Assembly (NCBI GenBank): GCA_963835215.1
Contig: CAWIES010000002.1
Location: forward strand, 310,001-374,000
Direction of reading: 5' to 3'
DNA from: Roseiarcus sp963835215
Lineage (GTDB): Bacteria; Pseudomonadota; Alphaproteobacteria; Rhizobiales; Beijerinckiaceae
DNA: 64,000 nucleotides
Below the pieces are notes generated by a model that saw only the letters and a program-made list of their open reading frames with translations, had not been told where the DNA came from and searched no databases. A program made the position numbers and the translations under genes. Below, one piece after another: positions 26,050 through 34,105 of this stretch (its first letter is position 1; each line of letters opens with the position of its first letter).

Positions 26050-27039
26050 ATGAAGCCGCGCGTTGCGATGATTGGGGCCGGGATCGTTGCGGAACTCTAT
26101 GCGAAGGCCTTCGAGCGCGGCGTTGCGGCCCAGTTTGCTGGGGCTTTTGATCCGATCCACGAAAACGCCGAACGCTTTGCCAAACGGCTTGGCGGGCGCG
26201 CTTACCGAAGCCGGGAGGAATTGCTCGGCGACGCCGAGGTTGACGTCGTTCTCGTGTTGAGCCCGAACGCCAGGCATTTCGAGGACGCCGAAGCATCCCT
26301 GAAGGCTGGCAAACATGTGCTGGTCGAGAAGCCAATCGCGCAGTCGCGCGCACAGATCGAAATGCTGGAGCATGCGGCGACAGCGGCGGCCCGCGTCTGC
26401 ATGCCCGCGCATAATTATGTCTATATGGAGCCGGTCATCCGTATGCGGCGGCTCATTGCCGAGGGCCGCTTTGGCGCTGTGGCGAGCATCTGGATTCTCT
26501 ACAATATCTTTCATCCCGAGGAGATCGCGCGGCGGTATGGCGGCGTCCTGCGGGAAGTTGCGGTTCACCACGCCTATTCGCTAATTTTTCTCGCTGGCAG
26601 GCCATCGCGCGTCTCGGCGCACACGTCACGCGTTCACTACGAATCGATGACGGACGAGGACCAGGCAATGCTCGTCTGCGAGATGCCGAACGGCGCCTTG
26701 GCGAATCTGTGGGTCAGCTTCGCCGCCTCGGACCGCACCTCCGATCCTTGGACCGTCGTTTACAAGGTTCTCGGTACGCGAGGCGGGTCGACCTTCACGT
26801 GGAACGACGCGCTTTTCGAAGATGAGGGCGGCCCTGCTTGGGGAATAACGAACTACGTCGATAGCTTCCACACCGAGCTGTCGCACTTCATTTCGATCGT
26901 CGTTGCGGGGGGACCGCCGCTTTCGACACTGCGCGACGCCGCCGACGCCATGGCCATCATCGAGGCGGCGGAGCGCTCGATCGAGGCGAACGGGGCCTAT
27001 GAGCCAATCAGATATGACGCGGCGGGAATAATGCCGTAA
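26050..27039 (+). CDS. Gfo/Idh/MocA-family NAD(P)-dependent oxidoreductase
   Basis: 329 aa. N-terminal Rossmann motif MIGAGIVAELYAKAFERG, EKP motif in LVEKPIAQSRAQIEML near residue 96, and a C-terminal substrate domain with HHAYSLIFLAGRPSRVSA. Probably a sugar or sugar-acid dehydrogenase ending the block D operon. Its stop codon lies 5 nt before a 15-bp motif repeated in inverse orientation about 1.2 kb downstream, which marks the right edge of the sugar island. Confidence 0.9.
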   Translation: MKPRVAMIGAGIVAELYAKAFERGVAAQFAGAFDPIHENAERFAKRLGGRAYRSREELLGDAEVDVVLVLSPNARHFEDAEASLKAGKHVLVEKPIAQSRAQIEMLEHAATAAARVCMPAHNYVYMEPVIRMRRLIAEGRFGAVASIWILYNIFHPEEIARRYGGVLREVAVHHAYSLIFLAGRPSRVSAHTSRVHYESMTDEDQAMLVCEMPNGALANLWVSFAASDRTSDPWTVVYKVLGTRGGSTFTWNDALFEDEGGPAWGITNYVDSFHTELSHFISIVVAGGPPLSTLRDAADAMAIIEAAERSIEANGAYEPIRYDAAGIMP

Positions 27040-27043
27040 TACC

Positions 27044-27058
27044 TGATATCATGTCCCC
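27044..27058. repeat. Left copy of inverted 15-bp repeat
   Basis: TGATATCATGTCCCC. The exact reverse complement GGGGACATGATATCA occurs at 28226-28240 and again at 28251-28265. The copies point outward from a 1.2-kb segment carrying a hydrolase gene. They resemble ends of a mobile element, but no transposase or clear target duplication was found. Confidence 0.6.
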
Positions 27059-27203
27059 AAAATACGTAGTACCCCTATTTTGAGCGCGACTGGCCGGCGT
27101 TTCTGAGCGGGGCGATCTATAGGTGGGAGTCGTACTGAGCGCTGTACGGCCATGCAAAATAGCTGGGGTGGACGGCGTCGACGACGGACAGTTCGCGTGG
27201 TCG

Positions 27204-28020
27204 CTACGGTCGCGCGTCGAGGAATCGCGCAACGATCGGGTTGACGATTTCCGGATGCGTAAGCGGCGCCATGTGTCCCCCCGCGTCGATCTCCTCGTAT
27301 GTCCAAGCCGGGCAGGCGCGGCGGAGAATGGCCGCGATCTCACGGATCGGGCGAACGGTGCCGCGATCACATACGAGCAGCGTCTCTTGAGGGAGCTTCT
27401 GCGCCCATTGCTCCGCCGATGTCTCCTCGGACATCACGGCGTCCCACTCAAAGAAATTCGGCTTAAGCAATTCGGCGAAGGCGAGCGCGCCGTTCCGGCG
27501 GCATATCGCTCCAAGCGCCCGGCCCGTTCCAATAGTCGGCAAATCGTTCCGCGGCGATCTGCCATTCGCCTCGCCCCCCGAACGCTTTAATGCAGTCGCG
27601 CAAGTCCATCGCCTCGGCAAACGCTTCCGAATGACCGGCCTGCGCGAGCAGATAGAACGGATTGGTCTCAAGCAATACAAGTTTGGCGACGCGGCCTCTC
27701 AACCGAGCCGCGGCTGTCATGGCGACCGACCCACCGAAGGAGTGGCCGACGAGGGCGACACGCTCGGCGCCTGCCGGAAGTGCGGCTTCGACGAGACGCG
27801 CCTGATCGTCGAGCGTTTGCGGCCGTTCGGCCGGCCATGAGGGGGTCTTCCCGTAACCGAACAGATTGACGGCGCGGACGCGGAACCGGTCGCTGAGATC
27901 GTTCATCAGCCGCCGCCACTGTCGCGCGCCCGAGACGCTGGAATGCACCAGCATGACGACTTCGCCGGACGATCCCGACTCAAGAAAGTCAACCGAAACA
28001 GGGGCGTGATTTGGGTCCAT
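27204..28020 (-). pseudogene. Alpha/beta hydrolase, frameshifted
   Basis: Starts at ATG 28020 (MDPNHAPVSVDFLESGSSGE). An alpha/beta hydrolase fold is clear: oxyanion segment MLVHSSVSGARQW, nucleophile elbow GHSFGGS near residue 96, and a C-terminal catalytic His in DAGGHMAPLTHPE. The frame breaks at about 27480, where one extra base separates MPPERRAR from FAELLKPNFFEWD; removing it gives a continuous 271-residue protein of normal length. Either a recent pseudogene or a sequencing insertion. It lies alone between inverted 15-bp repeats; substrate unknown. Confidence 0.75.
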
Positions 28021-28474
28021 CGACGCCCTGCGCTCCTCCTGGCTTGGTTTGCCTTGCAGCGCTAACCCAAATCGAAGCCGCCGACGCCTGCACGAGGCGA
28101 TCCAGACGATGGTCTTAGGCGTTTGCCTGCAAGCAGGAACGGGAGGCGCGAGAGCGTGCCGCAGAGTGGCGAAGGAAGCAAATGCGCCCTCGGCCCGATC
28201 CGCCGCGGAATTGCGGGGGAATTGCGGGGACATGATATCAATTGAATTGCGGGGACATGATATCAATTGCGTAATTACCGGAATCACGACCGCTGTCCGC
28301 GAGCGACTGCAGCTTTCATACGCTGGCCGGCGCCTTTGCGGTGGCTCCGGCGTGACGGCAAGAGCGCATCTGGCCGACCTCAACTGCAAACGCCCAAGGC
28401 CGTCCATCGAACGCGCGCCACGCCTAAGCGTTTACACCGCTCCCATTCACGATCTCGAATTGTCGTCTGAAAAG
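28021..28474. other. Gene-poor stretch between hydrolase and tRNA-Leu
   Basis: About 450 bp without a credible gene. It contains the 25-bp tandem repeat at 28221-28270 and, just before it, extra partial copies of GAATTGCGGGG. No start/ribosome-site combination with protein-like composition was found on either strand. Confidence 0.6.
28221..28270. repeat. Two tandem 25-bp direct repeats, inverse of the 27044 motif
   Basis: 28221-28245 and 28246-28270 differ only at the last base. Each contains GGGGACATGATATCA followed by ATTG. Partial GAATTGCGGGG units precede them. Multiple terminal repeats of this kind are seen at ends of some insertion sequences; here they may be a relic end. Confidence 0.7.
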
Positions 28475-28559
28475 TGGTGCCCAGGAAAGGACTCGAACCT
28501 TCACGGCTTGCACCGCTGGTACCTGAAACCAGTGCGTCTACCAATTCCGCCACCTGGGC
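28475..28559 (-). tRNA. tRNA-Leu (anticodon CAG)
   Basis: 85-nt class II tRNA with encoded CCA at the 3' end. Acceptor arms are GCCCAGG / CCTGGGC; the D-arm is GCGGAATTGGTAGACGC; the anticodon stem CTGGT/ACCAG holds the loop TTCAGGT; a long variable arm and the T-loop TTCGAGT follow. The anticodon CAG decodes the leucine codon CUG. Confidence 0.97.
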
Positions 28560-28774
28560 ACGGCGCGCTTCATAGGGGTGGGCGCGGCGGCGTGTCAATG
28601 GCGAGGCCGATTGGCGTCATATGAGGCGGCGCCGAGCGCAGAACTGTCGGTTGTTTGCGTCATGGCCGGGCTTGACCTGGCCATGACGCGGGAGGTGACG
28701 GCGAGGCGCGCGATCGCGCTACGCCTCGGCGCCAAGACGCGCTAGGTTCGCCCCGCATCCTTGGAGGCGCGCCC

Positions 28775-29553
28775 GTGACGACTTACGCCAATATTCTCGT
28801 CGAGACCCACGGCCGCGTCGGCCTGATCCGGCTCAACCGGCCCCAGGCGCTGAACGCGCTCAGCGCCGCGCTGATCGAGGAGCTCAACCAGGCGCTTGGC
28901 CTGTTCGAGGCCGATCCGGAGATCGGCGCGATGGTGCTGACCGGCTCGGAGAAAGCCTTCGCCGCCGGGGCCGACATCAAGGAGATGCAGGAGAAGAGCT
29001 TTGCCGACGTCTTCCTCGGCGACTTCATTTCGCGCTGGGAGAACCTCGCGCGCGCCCGCAAGCCGGTCATCGCCGCGGTCGCCGGCTTCGCGCTCGGCGG
29101 CGGCTGCGAACTGGCGATGATGTGCGACTTCATCCTCGCCGCCGACACCGCCAAATTCGGCCAGCCGGAGATCAAGCTCGGCGTCATCCCCGGCGCCGGC
29201 GGCACGCAGCGCCTGACCCGCTTCGTCGGCAAATCGAAGGCGATGGAGATGATCCTGACCGGGCGCATGATGGACGCGGCGGAGGCCGAGCGCGCGGGGC
29301 TGGTCTCGCGCATCGTGCCGGCCGCCGATCTGGTCGCCGAGGCGCTCAAAGTCGCCGCAGGCGATCGCCGGCTTTTCCGCGACCGCGGTCTATGCCGCCA
29401 AGGAGAGCGTCAATCGCGCCTTCGAGACGACGCTCGCCGAGGGCGTGCGCTTCGAGCGGCGCACTGTTCCACGCGCTGTTCGCCACCGAAGATCAGAAGG
29501 AAGGCATGCGCGCCTTCACCGAAAAGCGCGCGCCGCAGTTCAAGAACCGCTGA
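28775..29553 (+). pseudogene. Enoyl-CoA hydratase/isomerase, two frameshifts
   Basis: Crotonase fold with the oxyanion-hole segments KAFAAGADIKEM (about residue 66) and ALGGGCELAMMCD, the first catalytic Glu region EIKLGVIPGAGGTQRL, and the C-terminal FATEDQKEGMRAFTEKR. Such enzymes hydrate trans-2-enoyl-CoA in beta-oxidation. The reading frame is broken by one extra base at about 29359 and another at 29463. Removing both restores a typical 258-residue protein including IAGFSATAVYAAKESVNRAF. Sequencing error or recent decay are equally possible. No operon partner. Confidence 0.8.
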
Positions 29554-29557
29554 AGGC

Positions 29558-29983
29558 TCACGCCGCCGCGTCGAAATCCTGGCGCGCGGCGGCGATCGCT
29601 TCGCCGCGATCCTCAGCCCAGCGGATCAGCGCGCTCAAGGGGGTGAGCAAGGAGCGGCCGAGGTCGGTCAGACGATAATCGACACTCGGCGGCGCGGTCG
29701 GATAGACGCGGCGGGCGACGAGGCCGTCGCGCTGCAACTCCCGCAAAGATTGGGTCAGCATGCGTTGCGAAATGTCGGGCAGCCCGCGTCTGAGCTCGCC
29801 AAAGCGGCGCGGCCCCTCGGCCAGCGCGATCAGCAGCAGCGTGTGCCACTTGCCGCTGATGCGGTCGAGCACGCTGCGCACCGGGCAGTCGGCGAAATCG
29901 GGGTAGCGCGCCCGCCAGGCGTCGAGGCCCCCGCCAAGCGCGCGAGGCGGCCCGATCGTCGGGCTCTGACCGGTTACCTTCAT
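29558..29983 (-). CDS. HxlR-family transcriptional regulator
   Basis: 141 aa from ATG 29983, preceded by GGATAGG. It shows the HxlR pattern: N-terminal Cys in DCPVRSVLDRISGKWHTLLL, the winged helix FGELRRGLPDISQRMLTQSL and the wing YPTAPPSVDYRLTDLG. It is divergent from an NmrA-type quinone-reductase-like gene, with a perfect inverted repeat between them. This parallels known HxlR/QorB-type pairs, in which the regulator senses redox or electrophile stress through the cysteine. It converges on the enoyl-CoA hydratase stop with a 4-nt gap. Confidence 0.9.
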   Translation of the reverse strand: MKVTGQSPTIGPPRALGGGLDAWRARYPDFADCPVRSVLDRISGKWHTLLLIALAEGPRRFGELRRGLPDISQRMLTQSLRELQRDGLVARRVYPTAPPSVDYRLTDLGRSLLTPLSALIRWAEDRGEAIAAARQDFDAAA

Positions 29984-30042
29984 GTGCCTATCCCCCGCCA
30001 AACTGCCTGCTTTACAGACGCCGCGCTCTCGTCCTTATAGCA

Positions 30043-30059
30043 GGTCTCAGTTTGAGACC
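30043..30059. promoter_or_regulatory. Probable HxlR operator
   Basis: Perfect inverted repeat GGTCTCA-GTT-TGAGACC in the 96-bp divergent region between the HxlR gene and the NmrA-type gene. A TATAGC hexamer lies just upstream on the plus strand, so binding would cover the start of transcription of the reductase gene. Confidence 0.6.
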
Positions 30060-30079
30060 AGCATTAGAGAAGGACGATC

Positions 30080-30961
30080 ATGAGCGCGACCCCAACTTTC
30101 CTCGTCACCGGCGCCGGCGGCCATTTCGGCCGGCTGGCGGTCGAAGCTTTGCTCGCCGCGAAGGCCGGCAAAGTGATCGCGGCCTCGCGCGACCCCGCCA
30201 AGCTCGCCGATCTCGCCGCCAAGGGCGCCGAGACCCGCCGCGCCGACTTCGACGACGCCGCTTCGCTCGACCAGGCGTTTGCCGGCGTCGACCGGGTGCT
30301 GATCATCTCGACCGACGCGCTTGGCGTCCCCGGCATGCGCCAGCGCCAGCACAAGGCGGCGATCGACGCTGCGGCGCGCGCCCGCGTTGGCCACATCGTC
30401 TATACCTCGATGCCGAAGCCCGAGCCCGGCTCGCTCGTTCCCTTCGCCCCCGACCACTATGAGAGCGAGCTGGCGCTCGCCAAGAGCGGCGTTGCCCACA
30501 CCATTCTGCGCAACTCCTGGTACGTCGAGAATCTGTTCATGGCGCTGCCGCAGATGCTCGCCTCGGGCAAATGGTACAGCTCAGCAGGGGAAGGGCGGAT
30601 CGCCCATGTGGCGCGGGCCGACGCGGCCGAGGCTGCTGCGGCGGCGCTACGCGCGGCGCCGGGCGGCCGTTTTGACATCACCGGCCCGACGCTGCGCACA
30701 ACCAAAGAGATCGCGGCGGTCATCGCCGAGGTCTTCGCCAAACCGGTCGAGGTGGTCGCGGTCAGCGACGAGCAGCTCGCCGCCGGTCTCGCCGGCGCGG
30801 GCCTGCCGCCGGCGCTGGTGGAACTGATCGTCGCCTTCGACGGCAACACCCGCGCCGGCGGCCTCGATGTGCGCACCGACGCCGTGCAGAAGCTGACCGG
30901 CAAGCCGCCGCGCGGCATGCGCGAGGTGCTCGCCGCCAGCAAGGGCGCGTTCGCGAGCTAA
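30080..30961 (+). CDS. NmrA/QorB-like NAD(P)-binding reductase
   Basis: 293 aa atypical SDR. The N-terminal NADP loop is VTGAGGHFGRLAVEALL. The extended-SDR body includes LIISTDALGVPGMRQRQH, IVYTSMPKPEPGS and TILRNSWYVENL, as in NAD(P)H:quinone oxidoreductase type 2 (YtfG/QorB) proteins. It probably reduces quinones or other electrophiles using NADPH in the cytoplasm. It is divergent from an HxlR regulator and likely repressed by it. The ribosome site GAAGGA precedes ATG 30080. Confidence 0.88.
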   Translation: MSATPTFLVTGAGGHFGRLAVEALLAAKAGKVIAASRDPAKLADLAAKGAETRRADFDDAASLDQAFAGVDRVLIISTDALGVPGMRQRQHKAAIDAAARARVGHIVYTSMPKPEPGSLVPFAPDHYESELALAKSGVAHTILRNSWYVENLFMALPQMLASGKWYSSAGEGRIAHVARADAAEAAAAALRAAPGGRFDITGPTLRTTKEIAAVIAEVFAKPVEVVAVSDEQLAAGLAGAGLPPALVELIVAFDGNTRAGGLDVRTDAVQKLTGKPPRGMREVLAASKGAFAS

Positions 30962-30974
30962 GCGCCCGCGACAA

Positions 30975-32037
30975 TCACGTCAGCGCGGCTTTGCCCGTCT
31001 CGCCGGCCCACTCCGGCTGGCGGCGCAGCGCCGCGCTGATGTCGAGCGTCGAGCGCTCGCCGATCGCCGCGAAGTTCTCATCGAGCCATTCGCGCGCGCC
31101 CTGCCGGCCGAGATCGCGCAGATCGGTGAGAAAGCTCCAGGTCACATCGAATTTCGAGCCGGCGCCGAAACGCTCCAGCGCCCCGGCGCCGCCGATCCGG
31201 TGCAAAAACTCGCGGCGGTACTCGTCGCCCTTCAGCGCGCCCCGTTCGATCAGGCGGGCGACGAAATCGGCGGCGCGCAATTCGCCAAGCAAGCGCGGCG
31301 TTGAAGGTGATCTCGTTGACCCGGTCGGCGATTTCCTGCGCCGTGCGCGGCGTCGCAGCGCGCTCGATCGGATTGATCTGGACGATCACCGTGTCGCGAC
31401 AATCGGTCTCGTAAAACAGCGGCCACAGCGGTGGGTTGCCGGCATAGCCGCCGTCCCAATAGGGCGCGCCGTCGATCTCGACCGCGCGGAATAGGCGCGG
31501 CAGGCAGGCCGAGGCCATGACGTGGTCGGCGGTGAGAACGCCGCGGCGGAAGATTTCGCCGCGCCCGGTGTGAACATTGGTCGCCGCGACGAACAGCTCT
31601 GGCCCCGGCTCGCGGCGCAGCGCTTCGAAATCGACCAGCCGCACGAGATGGTCGCGCAGCGGGCTGAGATCGAGCGGATTGACGTCGTAAGGGCTGACGA
31701 AGGTGGAGAATGTGTCCCACATCGCGCCGACCTGCGGCAGCGCCGCGCGCCACGTCTCGAACCAAGTGTCGTAGATTCGGCGTTGCGCCGGCGTCAGCGA
31801 GCCTTCGGCGCTGACCGACAGCCAGAAGTCGTACAGCTTGCTCCGCGCGCCCTCACGGCCGCCCTGCAAAAGGCCGCTGGCGAAGACGGCGGCGTTCATC
31901 GCGCCGGCGCTGGCGCCAGAGATCGCGCCGATCTCGATGCGCTCGTCCTCGAGCAGCGCGTCGAGCGCGCCCCAGGTGTAGGCGCCGTGCGAGCCGCCGC
32001 CCTGCAGCGCCAGATTGACGAGCTTTCGCGCCGCCAT
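30975..32037 (-). pseudogene. Patatin-like phospholipase (BdhA-associated), frameshifted
   Basis: Starts at ATG 32037, overlapping the bdhA stop (TGATG). Patatin motifs: LQGGGSHGAYTWG oxyanion loop, GASAG elbow with Ser43, and the Asp dyad in WDGGYAGNPP. The frame breaks at about 31288, where one extra base separates EITFNAAL from LGELRAADFVARLIERG; deleting it gives 353 residues. In related genomes such patatins sit beside bdhA and may work in lipid or PHB-granule metabolism. Real lesion or sequence error cannot be told apart here. Confidence 0.8.
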
Positions 32038-32822
32038 CACGCGGCGGTCCAGCCGCCGTCGATCGACAGATTGGCGCCAGTGACCTGCGCCGCCGCGTCG
32101 GAACAGAGATAGACGGCCAGCGCCGCCACCTGCTCGACGGTGACGAATTGCTTGGTCGGCTGCGCGGCGAGGATCACGTCGTTGATCACCTGCTCACGCG
32201 TCATGTTGCGCGCCTTCATCGTGTCGGGGATCTGGTTCTCGACCAGCGTCGTCCAGACGTAGCCGGGCGAAATGCAATTGACGGTGACGCCGAAGGTCGC
32301 GAGCTCCAGCGCCGCCGTCTTGGTCAGGCCGACAAGGCCGTGCTTGGCGGCGACATAGGCGGATTTGAAGGGCGAAGCGACCAGCGAATGGGCGGAAGCG
32401 GTGGAGACGATGCGTCCCCACTTCTGTGTCTTCATGGCGGGGATCGCGGCGCGGATGGCGTGGAAGGCGGACGACAGGTTGATGGCGAGGATCGCGTCCC
32501 ATTTCTCGATCGGGAAGCTTTCGATCGGCGAAACGAACTGGATGCCGGCGTTGTTGACCAGGATGTCGAGCGAACCCATTTTCGTCTGCGCCTCGCCGAT
32601 CATCGCGGCGATCTCGGCCGGCTTGGTCATGTCGGCGCCGTTGTAAAACGCGCGCACGCCGAATTCCTTTTCGATTGCCGCGCGCTGGGCCTCGATCTGC
32701 GCCGCATCGCCCATGCCGTTGATGACTATGTCAGCGCCTTCCTTGGCCAAGGCGCGCGCGATGGCGAGCCCGATGCCGCTGGTGGAGCCGGTGACGAGGG
32801 CGTGACGCTTGGCGAGGGACAT
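32037..32822 (-). CDS. bdhA: 3-hydroxybutyrate dehydrogenase
   Basis: 261 aa SDR. TGSTSGIGLAIARALAKEGA, VNNAGIQFVSPIESFP, the catalytic YVAAK pair near residue 156, the segment QPTKQFVTVEQVAALAVYLC and GANLSIDGGWTAA are close to the conserved text of bacterial D-3-hydroxybutyrate dehydrogenases. It interconverts 3-hydroxybutyrate and acetoacetate with NAD(H), the last step of PHB breakdown. Translationally coupled to the patatin gene. Confidence 0.92.
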   Translation of the reverse strand: MSLAKRHALVTGSTSGIGLAIARALAKEGADIVINGMGDAAQIEAQRAAIEKEFGVRAFYNGADMTKPAEIAAMIGEAQTKMGSLDILVNNAGIQFVSPIESFPIEKWDAILAINLSSAFHAIRAAIPAMKTQKWGRIVSTASAHSLVASPFKSAYVAAKHGLVGLTKTAALELATFGVTVNCISPGYVWTTLVENQIPDTMKARNMTREQVINDVILAAQPTKQFVTVEQVAALAVYLCSDAAAQVTGANLSIDGGWTAA

Positions 32823-32932
32823 TTGGGGGGCGCTCCGTGCGACGGCGGCGCCGACTGCGGCGGCCGCCTCTCATATTGCAATGCAGCGAAAGAATTGCGA
32901 CCGCAAAATGGCGGCGCCCGGGGCGCCCTTGC

Positions 32933-34081
32933 TCAGAGCGCCCAGTCGTGCGGCTTGATCTGCCGGCGCGCGGCCTCGGCGGCGAGTTTGGTCAGCAGCG
33001 GCATCGAGCGGGCGTCGTCGAGCCGGCGCATCTGGCGGACCTGATCGAGGCTGACCTTGGCGCCGAGTTGTTCGTTGAGCCAATCCTGGTCGAGCTTGAT
33101 GTCGTAGCGCAGGAAGCGGAACAGCGGCCCGCGCGGCGCCGGGATCGAACTGAGATCGCCGAGTTCCGCGTTGATCGGCCAGGGCGTCGGGCTTTCGCCA
33201 AACAGCGACATCAGGGTCAGCACCAATTGCTGACTGTCGCCGATCTGCTGGATCATCGCCCGCAGCGCGAGGCGCGCCGAAGCGGCGCGGCTCAGGTCCT
33301 GAGTGTCGAAGCGGTCGCGGAACGTGCCGGCGCCGACCGAGACGATCGTGAGGTTTTCCGGCCCCGCCGCCCAACCCAAGCCCATGCTCGGCACATAGGC
33401 GGCGAGGAACAACGCGAGCGAAGGATTGTTGTGCGGCGTCAGGCCGCCGTCGACGAACAGTCCCTGCACGCCGTCGGCGATGGCGATTTCCTGCGGATCA
33501 AAATAATGGGGCGCGGCGGTGCTGGCGCGCACAATCTGCGCGAGGCGGTAATAGCGATTGCCCAGGAACCCGCGATCGGCCGGGGTCTCCCAATATTTGG
33601 AGCGCGGATTGTTCATCAGCACCCAGGCGCTGCCGGTGTCGAGACGCTTGAGGGTGACGCCGAGGCCCGTGTGCAAATCGTCGGTGTCAAACTGACGGTC
33701 GCCCATCACCGTCTCTAACTCTTTGGCCAACGCCGCGGCGTCGAAAATCGCCTTCCAGCCGGGCAGGCGCATCATTGGCGAGCGGAACACTTTCGGCGCG
33801 AGGCGCTGGTAGAAGTCGCTGAGCGTATCGACGCTATGGCCGAGCGCCAGACCGACGGCGATGATCGCGCCGGTCGAGGTGCCGCCGATCAGGTCAAAAT
33901 GGTCGCACAGCCGAACCGGGCGCCCAGCTTGCTCCGCCAGCGTCAATTCGATCTGCTTGAGAAAGCCGAGCGCGACGATGCCGCGCACGCCCCCGCCGTC
34001 GAGCGCAAGGATGCGCTTGGGACCAGGCGCGAAGAGATGGCGGTCGCGGGCGGAGGGGGTGGTCGGCTGCGGGTCGCTCAT
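32933..34081 (-). CDS. Patatin-like phospholipase, CapV-like layout
   Basis: 382 aa. The N-terminal oxyanion motif ALDGGGVRGIVALGFL (residues 27-42), nucleophile GTSTG (Ser69) and Asp in VDGGLTPHNNPS (Asp211) give a complete Ser-Asp dyad. It is therefore predicted to be active in cleaving membrane phospholipids. This compact arrangement resembles patatin effectors of anti-phage systems more than the bdhA-type patatin next door. The start lies 24 nt downstream of the SLATT-like gene, so the two are probably one transcript. The effector link is inferred from the neighbours. Confidence 0.88.
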   Translation of the reverse strand: MSDPQPTTPSARDRHLFAPGPKRILALDGGGVRGIVALGFLKQIELTLAEQAGRPVRLCDHFDLIGGTSTGAIIAVGLALGHSVDTLSDFYQRLAPKVFRSPMMRLPGWKAIFDAAALAKELETVMGDRQFDTDDLHTGLGVTLKRLDTGSAWVLMNNPRSKYWETPADRGFLGNRYYRLAQIVRASTAAPHYFDPQEIAIADGVQGLFVDGGLTPHNNPSLALFLAAYVPSMGLGWAAGPENLTIVSVGAGTFRDRFDTQDLSRAASARLALRAMIQQIGDSQQLVLTLMSLFGESPTPWPINAELGDLSSIPAPRGPLFRFLRYDIKLDQDWLNEQLGAKVSLDQVRQMRRLDDARSMPLLTKLAAEAARRQIKPHDWAL

Positions 34082-34105
34082 GCACTCCTCCTTTCGCCGT
34101 TTCGA

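Noticed and set aside
27123..27590. 155-residue plus-strand frame opposite the hydrolase
   Set aside because: The minus strand encodes recognisable hydrolase segments over the same bases, so this frame is antisense noise.
28221..28270. Possible CRISPR repeats
   Set aside because: Only two directly adjacent 25-bp copies with no spacers and no cas genes; better seen as terminal or tandem repeats.
28049..28624. 191-residue plus-strand frame through the tRNA-Leu region
   Set aside because: It runs through the repeats and the tRNA gene on the other strand and has no protein-like features.
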